A stretch of DNA of 64,000 bases, from positions 16,978,193-17,042,192 of the forward strand of contig NC_051088.1 of the NCBI RefSeq assembly GCF_901709675.1, given 5' to 3'. This stretch comes from Syngnathus acus (taxonomy: Eukaryota; Chordata; Actinopteri; Syngnathiformes; Syngnathidae). The stretch's first letter is position 1, and every line of letters starts with the position of its first letter. A program made the translations under genes and the position numbers. Positions 54,676 through 64,000 of this stretch are shown in pieces. The notes beneath the pieces were generated by a model. The model was given only the letters and a program-made list of their open reading frames with translations, was not told the DNA's origin and searched no databases.

Positions 54676-54793
54676 CATGATTTTTGAGTATTTGATTTAG
54701 ACGATTTGTTGAACGATTCGTTTGAACGAATCTTTTGAGTGAACTGATTTTACAGATTCAGTTCACTTAAACGAACTGGAATGCACATCACTA
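54676..54793 (+). mobile_element. Right terminus of a hAT-B-type element
   Basis: From GACGATTTGTTGAACGATTC to GGAATGCACATCACTA this matches the right end of the inner element (59151-59242) almost base for base. It is followed by TCATGCGA. No left end for this copy was found upstream, so it is partial or rearranged. Confidence 0.65.
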
Positions 54794-55256
54794 TCATGCG
54801 ATGTTTGGATGCTTTAAGGTAGTGTTTCCCAACCAGTGTGCCGCGAGAGATGTTCAGCTGTGCCGTGGGAAATTGTCCAACATTAAATACCGAGCGCATT
54901 GTAAACAGGATCGCCAAACCACAGGTCAGTTAGCGCAAGGCCTGGTCAGCCACTTGCTAATCGTGCATGCGTGGCAAATCGGAGAATCTTGAGATTTCAT
55001 GTTGTGGCATCGGCACATGCTCAGTTTATGTGTGTGTTGCTGTTAGTGTTGGCTCGTGAGTGAACGATGGGTTCAAAAGAACGATTTTGTTTTCAGTGAA
55101 CGAGAGTGAACGAATCACTTCCTGAGTGTTGTTAGTCACCTAAATGTTTAACAGAGGCTGTGATTTACCGAAGTCAATTCCTTGTTTGGCCGTTCAAACA
55201 TGGCGAATAAAAAACTCTTGAATGATCGTGAGCTGCAGCGGAGCCCCGTTTCAACC

Positions 55257-55388
55257 CCTTACACTGAGTGCCAAGCAGGGAGGAAATGGGTACCATTTTT
55301 ATAGTCTCTGGTATGACCCGGCCGGGGTTTGAACCCACAACCTTCCAGTCTCAGGGCGGACACTCTACCATTAGGCCACTGAGCTGGT
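55257..55388 (-). mobile_element. tRNA-derived SINE
   Basis: On the minus strand an A-box-like AGCTCAGTGGCCTAATGG and a B box GGTTCAAACCCC are spaced about 45 bases apart, as in an RNA polymerase III promoter. A body follows with CTATAAAAATGGTACCC and TGCTTGGCACTCAGTG. This resembles the AFC-type SINEs of percomorph fish, but the family name is from memory of the motif, not a search. Confidence 0.7.
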
Positions 55389-55435
55389 AACACTACAGTA
55401 TAGTGGTATAACACTTATAGTAGTTTTTAAATAAC

Positions 55436-55549
55436 GTGTATGCATATATACACCTAAATATTGTTATCCAATATATCGACTGCAATTTCACATTGGATTG
55501 CTGGTTTGAAATTTACTTTTAATATTATTATTTTTAATAAACATTTATG
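55436..55549 (+). repeat. Copy B of the 120-bp duplicated segment
   Basis: Same sequence as 53077-53196 with a few substitutions. Its last bases, AAACATTTATG, abut the first unit of the telomere-like array at 55550. Confidence 0.85.
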
Positions 55550-58500
55550 GTTAGAGCTAGGGTTAGGGTTAGAGCTAGGGTTAGAGCTAGGGTTAGGGCT
55601 AGGGTTAGGGTTAAGGTTAGAGCTAGGGTTAGGGTTAAGGTTAGAGCTAGGGTTAGGATTAGCGCTAGGGTTAGAGCTAGCGTTAGAGCTAGGGTTAGAG
55701 CTAGGGTTAGAGTTAGGGTTAGAGCTAGGGTTAGAGCTAGGGTTAGAGCTAGGGTTAGAGTTAGAGCTAGGGTTAGAGCTAGGGTTAGAGTTAAGGTTAG
55801 GGTTGGAGCTAGGGTTAGGGTTGGAGCTAGGGTTAGAGCTAGGGTTAGAGCTAGGGTTAGAGTTAGGGCTAGGGTTAGAGCTAGGGTTAGAGCTAGGGTT
55901 AGAGTTAAGGTTAGGGTTGGAGCTAGGGTTAGGGTTGGAGCTAGGGTTAGGGTTAGAGCTAGGGTTAGAGCTAGGGTTAGGGTTAGAGCTAGGGTTAGGG
56001 TTAGAGCTAGGGTTAGGGTTAAGGTTAGAGCTAGGGTTAGGGTTAGAGCTAGGGTTAGGATTAGCGCTAGGGTTAGAGCTAGGTTTAGAGCTAGGGTTAG
56101 GTTTAGGGTTAGAGCTAGGGTTAGAGCTAGCGTTAGGGTTAAACCTAGGGTTAGGGCTAGGGTTAGGGTTAGAGCTAGGGTTAGAGCTAGGGTTAGAGTT
56201 AAGGTTAGGGTTGGAGCTAGGGTTAGGGTTAGACCTAGGGTTAGGGTTAGAGCTAGGGTTAGAGCTAGAGCTAGGGTTAGAGCTAGGGTTACGGTTAGAG
56301 CTAGGGTTAGAGCTAGGGTTAGGGTTGGAGCTAGGGTTAGGGTTAGAGCTAGGGTTAGAGTTAGGGCTAGGGTTAGAGCTAGGGTTAGAGCTAGGGTTAG
56401 AGTTAAGGTTAGGGTTGGAGCTAGGGTTAGGGTTGGAGCTAGGGTTAGAGCTAGGGTTAGGGTTAGAGCTAGGGTTAGGGTTAGGGTTAGAGCTAGGGTT
56501 AGGGTTAAGGTTAGAGCTAGGGTTAGGGTTAGGGTTAGAGCTAGTGTTAGGGTTAGGATTAGCGCTAGGGTTAGAGCTAGGTTTAGAGCTAGGGTTAGGT
56601 TTAGGGTTAGAGCTAGGGTTAGAGCTAGCGTTAGGGTTAAACCTAGGGTTAGGGCTAGGGTTAGAGCTAGGGTTAGAGCTAGGGTTAGAGTTAAGGTTAG
56701 GGTTGGAGCTAGGGTTAGGGTTAGAGCTAGGGTTAGGGTTAGAGCTAGGGTTAGAGCTAGGGTTAGAGCTAGGGTTAGAGCTAGGGTTAGAGCTAGAGCT
56801 AGGGTTAGAGCTAGGGTTAGGGCTAGGGTTAGAGCTAGGGTTAGGGTTGAGGTTTGAGCTAGGGTTAGGGTTAGGGTTAGAGCTAGGGTTAGAGCTAGGG
56901 TTAGAGCTAGGGTTAGGGTGTGTGTGGGGGGGGTTAGGGTTAGGGTTAGGGTTAGGGTTAGGGTTAGAGCTAGGGTTAGAGCTAGGGTTAGAGTTAGGGC
57001 TAGGGTTAGAGCTAGGGTTAGAGCTAGGGTTAGAGTTAAGGTTAGGGTTGGAGCTAGGGTTAGGGTTGGAGCTAGGGTTAGGGTTAGAGCTAGGGTTAGA
57101 GCTAGGGTTAGGGTTAGAGCTAGGGTTAGGGTTAGAGCTAGGGTTAGGGTTAAGGTTAGAGCTAGGGTTAGGGTTAGAGCTAGGGTTAGGATTAGCGCTA
57201 GGGTTAGAGCTAGGTTTAGAGCTAGGGTTAGGTTTAGGGTTAGAGCTAGGGTTAGAGCTAGCGTTAGGGTTAAACCTAGGGTTAGGGCTAGGGTTAGGGT
57301 TAGAGCTAGGGTTAGAGCTAGGGTTAGAGTTAAGGTTAGGGTTGGAGCTAGGGTTAGGGTTAGACCTAGGGTTAGGGTTAGAGCTAGGGTTAGAGCTAGA
57401 GCTAGGGTTAGAGCTAGGGTTAGGGTTAGAGCTAGGGTTAGAGCTAGGGTTAGGGTTGGAGCTAGGGTTAGGGTTAGAGCTAGGGTTAGAGTTAGGGCTA
57501 GGGTTAGAGCTAGGGTTAGAGCTAGGGTTAGAGTTAAGGTTAGGGTTGGAGCTAGGGTTAGGGTTGGAGCTAGGGTTAGAGCTAGGGTTAGGGTTAGAGC
57601 TAGGGTTAGGGTTAGAGCTAGGGTTAGGGTTAAGGTTAGAGCTAGGGTTAGGGTTAGGGTTAGAGCTAGTGTTAGGGTTAGGATTAGCGCTAGGGTTAGA
57701 GCTAGGTTTAGAGCTAGGGTTAGGTTTAGGGTTAGAGCTAGGGTTAGAGCTAGCGTTAGGGTTAAACCTAGGGTTAGGGCTAGGGTTAGAGCTAGGGTTA
57801 GAGCTAGGGTTAGAGTTAAGGTTAGGGTTGGAGCTAGGGTTAGGGTTAGAGCTAGGGTTAGGGTTAGAGCTAGGGTTAGAGCTAGGGTTAGAGCTAGGGT
57901 TAGAGCTAGGGTTAGAGCTAGAGCTAGGGTTAGAGCTAGGGTTAGGGCTAGGGTTAGAGCTAGGGTTAGGGTTGAGGTTTGAGCTAGGGTTAGGGTTAGA
58001 GCTAGGGTTAGAGCTAGGGTTAGAGCTAGGGTTAGGGTGTGTGTGGGGGGGGTTAGGGTTAGGGTTAGGGTTAGGGTTAGGGTTAGAGCTAGGGTTAGAG
58101 TTAGGGCTAGGGTTAGAGCTAGGGTTAGAGCTAGGGTTAGAGTTAAGGTTAGGGTTGGAGCTAGGGTTAGGGTTGGAGCTAGGGTTAGGGTTAGAGCTAG
58201 GGTTAGAGCTAGGGTTAGGGTTAGAGCTAGGGTTAGGGTTAGAGCTAGGGTTAGGGTTAAGGTTAGAGCTAGGGTTAGGGTTAGAGCTAGGGTTAGGATT
58301 AGCGCTAGGGTTAGAGCTAGGTTTAGAGCTAGGGTTAGGTTTAGGGTTAGAGCTAGGGTTAGAGCTAGCGTTAGGGTTAAACCTAGGGTTAGGGCTAGGG
58401 TTAGAGCTAGGGTTAGAGCTAGGGTTAGAGTTAAGGTTAGGGTTGGAGCTAGGGTTAGGGTTAGACCTAGGGTTAGGGTTAGAGCTAGAGCTAGGGTTAG

Positions 58501-59148
58501 AGCTAGGGTTAGGGTTAGAGCTAGGGTTAGAGCTAGGGTTAGGGTTGGAGCTAGGGTTAGGGTTAGAGCTAGGGTTAGAGTTAGGGCTAGGGTTAGAGCT
58601 AGGGTTAGAGCTAGGGTTAGAGTTAAGGTTAGGGTTGGAGCTAGGGTTAGGGTTGGAGCTAGGGTTAGAGCTAGGGTTAGGGTTAGAGCTAGGGTTAGGG
58701 TTAGAGCTAGGGTTAGGGTTAAGGTTAGAGCTAGGGTTAGGGTTAGGGTTAGAGCTAGTGTTAGGGTTAGGATTAGCGCTAGGGTTAGAGCTAGGTTTAG
58801 AGCTAGGGTTAGGTTTAGGGTTAGAGCTAGGGTTAGAGCTAGCGTTAGGGTTAAACCTAGGGTTAGGGCTAGGGTTAGAGCTAGGGTTAGAGCTAGGGTT
58901 AGAGTTAAGGTTAGGGTTGGAGCTAGGGTTAGGGTTAGAGCTAGGGTTAGGGTTAGAGCTAGGGTTAGAGCTAGGGTTAGAGCTAGGGTTAGAGCTAGGG
59001 TTAGAGCTAGAGCTAGGGTTAGAGCTAGGGTTAGGGCTAGGGTTAGAGCTAGGGTTAGGGTTGAGGTTTGAGCTAGGGTTAGGGTTAGAGCTAGGGTTAG
59101 AGCTAGGGTTAGAGCTAGGGTTAGGGTGTGTGTGGGGGGGGTTGGGGG
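55550..59148. repeat. Interstitial telomere-like array with higher-order structure
   Basis: About 3.6 kb of TTAGGG and the 12-base variant TTAGAGCTAGGG, mixed with TTAAGG, TTGGAGC and TTTAGAGC variants. Three blocks each end in the marker TTAGGGTGTGTGTGGGG; the markers start at 56913, 58032 and 59121, spacing 1,119 and 1,089 bases. Within blocks a sub-pattern marked by GGATTAGCGCTAGG recurs about every 470-510 bases. Because the period is a multiple of three, all frames stay open on both strands; the 1,200-residue open frames (Ser-Asn-Pro or Leu-Gly-Leu-Glu repeats) are artefacts. Confidence 0.93.
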
Positions 59149-59870
59149 GACGATTCGTTGAACGATTCGTTTGAACGAATCTTTTGAATGAACTGATTCT
59201 AAAGATTTTGGTCACTTAAAAGAACTGGAATGCACATCACTAGTTGCTGTGTGCTTTTTCTACGAACAGTGACACTATGACGGCTGTGGTGCGTTTTCGG
59301 TCCGATGGAAATGAGAGCACCTGGGAGAACCTGGATTGTTCATTTTTCACCAACGTAAAATACACAGTCAAGTCGAGACACCTCGACTGTGATAGCCACT
59401 CAGCCGCTGTCAGAACAGCAGAGCGTCTTTAAAAGTGACTTTGTTCTTAATGTCACAATATTTTAGTCTAAAACAGTAAACAAAGCCATATTGATTCTTT
59501 TGGATTTTGATCACAATCACTTTCAATAGTTTATTCCTTACACTGTCTAAAACCTTTTTTCAAAAACTGTCACTTTCATTTACAAAAGAAATACAATTTA
59601 AAGAATATTTAGTATTTATTTTTATTCAATTATTCGACTCTCCATACATATATAGGAATAGAACTTTACGTCTTTTGTTGTAATTAATATAGAAGCTGGT
59701 GTAACACTTAACAGATTTTTGTTGGTGGTGTGCCTCGAGATTTTTTCCAATGAAAAGGTGTGCCGTGAATGAAAAAAGGTTGGGAAACACTGCTTTAAGG
59801 TAAGCAAGTTCTAACAGAGAAGAGTGCGCATGGAGGTTTTTTTTAAACACACATATAAGTGCACATATAA

Positions 59871-60669
59871 GAAGAAAACAACGTAACTTCTCGTTCACCA
59901 ACTGAATGGATCTGTGAGTCAACGAGTCAGTGAGTGATTTGCCTGATGGGAGCTCAGCATTAGCTGTCATGCGATGTTTGGATGCGTTAAGGTAAGGAAG
60001 TTCTAACAGAGAAGAGTGCGCATGGAGTTTTCTTTTTTTTTTAACACACATATAAGTGCTTATAAAAAGAAAGAAAAAGTGGCTCCAGACCATTTTAGCC
60101 AATTTGGTTGTCACTTTCAATCTCAAACTATTTATAGTATTCAGGAATAAATAATGACCTCAAATGTAATGCGCATGTTAACAAAAAGGTCAAAACTGCA
60201 TAAAAGATATACATTTACAACGTCGCCCTCCAGCGTCATTATCGACATTTAATGCTTTGCGCCTGCAGACATTAAAGATGATAATGAAACATAACGACGA
60301 CCATACTATAGCACACATGCAGACACGAGGAGCGTTCTTTTATGCAGTTTTGACCTTTTTGTTAACATCCACATTACATTTGAGGTCATTATTTATTCCT
60401 GAATACTATAAATAGTTTGAGATTGAAAGTGACAACCAAATTGGCTAAAATGGTCTGGAGCTACTTTTTCTTTCTTTTTATAAGCACTTATACGTGTGTT
60501 AAAAAAAAAAAACTCCATGCGCACTCTTCTCTGTTAGAACTTCCTTACCTTAACGCATCCAAACATCGCATGACAGCTAATGCTGAGCTCCCATCAGGCA
60601 AATCACTCACTGACTCGTTGACTCACAGATCCATTCAGTTGGTGAACGAGAAGTTACGTTGTTTTCTTC
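59871..60669. repeat. Long inverted repeat (338-bp arms, 128-bp spacer)
   Basis: Left arm 59871-60208 and right arm 60337-60669 are near-perfect reverse complements. GAAGAAAACAACGTAAC at the left end matches GTTACGTTGTTTTCTTC at the right end, and CTGCATAAAAG matches CTTTTATGCAG at the inner ends. Mirror-image open frames arise from the palindrome. No homology to a known protein is seen. Confidence 0.9.
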
Positions 60670-60739
60670 TTCGTTTTGTTTTACGGCGAGGTGGCACCAG
60701 CTTCAATGCGCATTACCGACACCTACTGGTTGAAGTCAT

Positions 60740-60846
60740 ATGAACTGAAAAAAAGAACGAATCACCTTAGGAAGTTATTCGTTCATTCTCGTTCACGGAA
60801 AAGAGCCGTCTTTTCGAACGAATCGTTCACTCACGGGCCAACACTA
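60740..60846 (-). mobile_element. Left terminus of a hAT-B-type element, inverted
   Basis: On the minus strand this begins TAGTGTTGGCCCGTGAGTGA and continues with GAACGA-rich sequence like the left arm of the inner element at 55044. TCGCATGA follows at 60847-60854. The matching right end is not adjacent. Confidence 0.6.
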
Positions 60847-61056
60847 TCGCATGACTGCTGATGCTGAGGTACCTTTTTTTTGGTGGAGCCTTGGTTTAAT
60901 GACAGTTGGGCGACATGGTGCTTCTGCAAATTTCATCTGCATTCAGAAAAAATACTCAAGATTCCTAAACGTCATAGGGCTCATTGAAAAAGACTACAAG
61001 TGCAGCATAAGTTGCCAAACTACTTGTTAATCAGGCAGAAATGACAAAATTTATAT

Positions 61057-61062
61057 TTTATT
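61057..61062 (-). other. atp6ap1: Candidate poly(A) signal for atp6ap1
   Basis: TTTATT on the plus strand gives AATAAA on the minus strand, about 430 bases after the atp6ap1 stop at 61494. Confidence 0.35.
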
Positions 61063-61493
61063 TTGGATTGCATCAGATGGCAAAAGAAACATGTTCAAGT
61101 TCAAAAACACTCACTTATTGCATAGTGTAAGGATCCTGAATCAAACTTTGAAGGCCTCCTTTGTAGAAATAAATAAGGTTCGAGAGCAGTAGTGGCACAA
61201 TTTGAACATGACTTGAACGTAAAGGAATGATTCAGGATAAGTCGACTTTTATACAACACTGCATACACCCTTTAAAATAAAAATGGTGTGTCAAATTAAA
61301 ATAGAAAAAAATGATCACAGGTCTGAAACATTCTTCTAAGCATCAAGCACACAATCAGATGCAAAAAAGGCATTCTATCTCTGGCAATTGTGGTAAACCT
61401 TTGACACACGCGCACACACACAATCAAGCTAAACTAGACTTAGGGAATAACAGCGTCTTAAAACGGAGCTCAGAGAGAAGGGCTCGAATACTG

Positions 61494-63955
61494 TCACTCC
61501 GACTGAGGCACAGAAATAGACGGCCCTTTGGGGTCATCGAATCGGTCCATGGTGTTGAGCTGCATGATCATGTGCAGCCCGTAAACGAAGATGGTCAGCA
61601 GGAGCAGCGACGTCAACAGCCCCATCCAAATTCCTGGCGTGAAGAAGCCTGCGCAGTCGCTAGCATAAGAGAAATTCGTTCCGTTGACCAAGCTGAAACC
61701 CTGAATCTGCAAAGCGGAAGGAAATCCATCAATTTAGTCAGTTGCAATTCAGTAGCAACAGAATCGGAAAGCTGAAGCTCAACTGAAAGGTAGTGGAATT
61801 AATTGAACTGTTAAAATGTTAATGTAGGAATGGTTCCAACTGGTCAGGAAATGTGGACAGAAGAGTGAAATATGAATTTGAAATCGGTCAAATGTGGAAT
61901 GAGGAGAGAAATATGAAAATTCCATTGTAAATTTTCTTGTGGAGATTAGAGGAACGTAATCAATGTATTTTGAGAATGTACATTCTTAACTAAATAAACA
62001 ATTTGTAATTGGAAGTAGTCAAGAAATGTGGAAGGAGGAGGGTATTTTACTGTGTTAAGTGGGATTGTTGTTGGGGGGATTCGGAATTATGGGAAAAGAG
62101 GTAAGTTTTGGAATGAGGAAAATATCTTGGATATCCTGAAAAGTTAGTCATATAATGATTCCCCCCCTCAATGTGAGCCATGTTGAGCATGCGAGAAAAT
62201 TACCTGGAAGTCGATGAAATTGAACCTCCAGTCAGCCACACTGTCCTCTGTGGAGTTAGGCACGAGTAGAGCATTGCGGAAACTGCTGAGCATGCCGCAC
62301 CGGAAGGAATACTCGGCGGGCGCTGAGAGGGCGCGGGTCCCCATGAAGGATGCCGTCCCGTTGCTGGACTGTAGCCGCACCCAGTCCAGGGTGAACCAGT
62401 TCCTGGCAGACACTGGATAGAAGCGCTGACTCATGGCAAAGCTGCAAAGCCACATGGAAGAAATGTGCTGAGTAAGGGCGAATGGTCACCATAATCACTC
62501 AATGGCTTTGACTATTTGCCTATCAATTCCTTACAGGCAAGTGAGTTGATTGCAAAATCTGACTTCAATACCTGTGCTTTGGCTTTGAATTCCTTACCTC
62601 AGGTTGAAGCCTGATGGGTAGCTGAGCACAAGCCTGAATTAAAAAAAAAAAAAAAAGGCACACATTTAAGTGACACAAAAAACATTGGTAGTCCAGAAAT
62701 CCAAAAAACGTCTCTCACAAAGAGTTGGTGGCATTGCACATGGAGCCCGCCAAGGAGGCCGTGTTGTTGGTGAGGTCGATCCACCCCTCGGTGGGTGAGA
62801 CACGGATGGTGAGGTTCTGCGCCCACAGCATGATGCACGGGTTGCCAGACTCATTGTTGAACACGATGGGCGGTTTGACAACGGGAACGGGGACGGCGGC
62901 TTGGAGCAGTGAGCGACCGATGGCAGGACGCTTCACCGAGGGCAAGGAAATTACCTGAAAAATAAAGTCAGCTGAAATAAAGACTGTCGGTGCCATGCGT
63001 TCAACTTGTTTCCTCACTCGTGATGGTTGGGCTCCCGTATACACTGCTGTGTAAGGCACATTGACGTCGTCCATCGTCCTCACAACCTTGGCAATCATCG
63101 CATCTGAAAAGACATGAGGGATTCATTGTTGAAGGAATTTGAGAAGGTATTCGTTCAAATTCTGTAGTGCTTTTCCTCATCAGGGTTGTAATTAGATTAT
63201 TATAATAATGTATATTGATAATATTATTATATTAATAAAAATAATAAGTGGTATTATTACTAATAATGGTAATAATATTTTTTCTTTAAAAGAGGGGCAC
63301 CAACAATTTTGTGCATGCATGTAGCTTCGGGGTGAATGATTTTCAAAATTGTTGGTGAGCTGTACTCACATGGAAGGTGCTGTTCTAACCAAATTTTTTA
63401 TTTTAACAATCAGTTAATCATGTTGCTAGAATAATTCTGGGGCATAATAACCAACGGATATCAGTCAGGCAAATTGCAATCAATCTTACCGTTGTCACGC
63501 AGCACTTCCTGGCAAGACTTCTGCAAGCTGCACGGTAAAAAATAATTACATTCTTAATGTTATGGATCATATTGCTACAAATGAAAAAGCATTTTCATCC
63601 GGTGTCACTTGACCTTGTGCAATAAGGCAGATTGATGATGAGCAGATTGTTGACAGATGCATCCAGGTCCACCTGCGACAAGTTGTCCCCATCCACCAGC
63701 ACTGGCGAGACGCCCAGAAGCTCCTCCAGCAGTGTTGACGTGGATGTGGAGGGCGACCACGCCACAGCGGGAAACGTCATCGAAGATGCAGATGACCGTA
63801 GCAGCGCCTGGACAAAAGCAGCAAGTAACAAATGGCCAAACGATGCGCCGCCTGAACACACAGCTAAATGGAAAAGGTACCTCCAGATTCTGAAAGGCGC
63901 CATCCTGCTTGTTTCCAAACACCCCGGCGAACACTGTGAAGTCATCCATGCTCAA
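61494..63955 (-). CDS. atp6ap1: V-ATPase accessory subunit S1 (Ac45), 3' part
   Basis: ATP6AP1 is a type I membrane glycoprotein of the V-ATPase Vo sector that guides pump assembly and targeting in secretory organelles. Exons on the minus strand: 63955-63881, 63807-63614, 63527-63490, 63103-63018, 62954-62719, 62633-62598, 62441-62204, 61706-61494 (stop). Phases agree; 371 residues are in the window. Landmarks: [38 protein letters not shown]-type [51 protein letters not shown], a membrane helix ([18 protein letters not shown]) and the cytosolic tail [14 protein letters not shown]. Several N-x-S/T sequons fit luminal glycosylation. The donor after CACAAG is GTCAAG, which is weak, but phase and homology support it. 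The signal peptide and roughly the first 100 residues lie beyond the right edge. Confidence 0.95.
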
Positions 63956-64000
63956 CTGCACAAACAGAAAAACATTTACATCAAGATGAATCAGATTGCA

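Larger units (their letters stand above)
55044..59242. mobile_element. Inner hAT-like element (hAT-B) carrying a telomere-like array
   Basis: The left end begins TAGTGTTGGCTCG; the right end read on the minus strand begins TAGTGATGTGCATTCC. It is flanked by an 8-bp direct duplication, GTTGCTGT (55036-55043 and 59243-59250). It sits wholly inside hAT-A. In order it holds a left arm rich in GAACGA motifs, a SINE on the minus strand, copy B of the 120-bp segment, the telomere-like array and the right arm. No transposase frame was seen. Confidence 0.75.
54820..59792. mobile_element. Outer hAT-like element (hAT-A), non-autonomous
   Basis: Termini are inverted: the left end begins TAGTGTTTCCCAACC and the right end, read on the minus strand, begins CAGTGTTTCCCAACC. 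An 8-bp direct duplication, CTTTAAGG, flanks it (54812-54819 and 59793-59800). Eight-base duplications and ends of the form YARNG are the known signature of hAT transposons. Only about 225 bases (left) and 550 bases (right) belong to this element; the rest is the nested inner element. No transposase frame is present. Confidence 0.8.

Noticed and set aside
55454-59215. 1,253-residue Ser-Asn-Pro-rich frame on the minus strand, and 1,237- and 436-residue Leu/Gly/Glu and Arg/Val frames on the plus strand
   Set aside because: They are translations of the telomere-like array. With a 6/12-base period, frames stay open on both strands; there is no splice, promoter or family evidence.
59626-60743. Mirror-image frames sharing MRLKVTTKLAKMVWS
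   Set aside because: The two frames are the same DNA read from the two arms of the inverted repeat. No recognised domain, and they fall in transposon-derived sequence.

Overview
The window is nuclear DNA from a ray-finned fish, probably a percomorph teleost. Genes are split into short exons by GT-AG introns, there are long CA/GT and homopolymer tracts, Tc1-like and hAT-like DNA transposon remains, and a tRNA-derived SINE. The proteins are vertebrate orthologues. The species cannot be named from the sequence alone.

Layout. (1) 1-2.9 kb: minisatellite, a 130-bp GT microsatellite and a MITE-like hairpin; no convincing gene, one weak exon candidate. (2) 2.9-17.1 kb, minus strand: lima1 (EPLIN), a LIM-domain actin bundler, with a degenerate Tc1-like transposon in its long intron. 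(3) 17.1-23.2 kb: intergenic, with one CpG-rich promoter-like patch near 19.5 kb. (4) 23.2-36.2 kb, plus strand: mical1, a flavin monooxygenase that disassembles actin; 23 coding exons were traced, about 1,243 residues. (5) 36.2-38.6 kb: intergenic with a second dead Tc1-like copy. (6) 38.7-47.0 kb, plus: camk1g, a prenylated Ca2+/calmodulin-dependent kinase of 432 residues. (7) 48.7-49.3 kb, plus: g0s2, a small lipase inhibitor with a clear TATA promoter. (8) 49.8-52.9 kb, plus: taf8, a TFIID subunit of 309 residues. (9) 53.0-60.9 kb: no gene; a nested repeat complex. (10) 61.0-64.0 kb, minus: the 3' part of atp6ap1 (Ac45), which runs off the right edge.

The most unusual part is 53-61 kb. 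A 3.6-kb array of telomere-like repeats, arranged as about 1.1-kb higher-order units, sits inside one hAT-like element (8-bp duplication GTTGCTGT). That element sits inside a second hAT-like element (8-bp duplication CTTTAAGG). The outer element is inserted in a sequence whose uninterrupted copy occurs in a 0.8-kb inverted repeat just to the right. A sibling structure next to taf8 carries the same flanking pieces around a different, 236-bp tandem array.

Functionally, lima1 and mical1 form a head-to-head pair of actin regulators with opposing known activities (bundling versus oxidative disassembly). camk1g next to g0s2 repeats a linkage also present in mammals. taf8 (transcription initiation) and atp6ap1 (V-ATPase accessory subunit) have no evident functional link to their neighbours. 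Exon boundaries were placed by eye from splice consensus, reading phase and protein-family similarity; untranslated ends are approximate.
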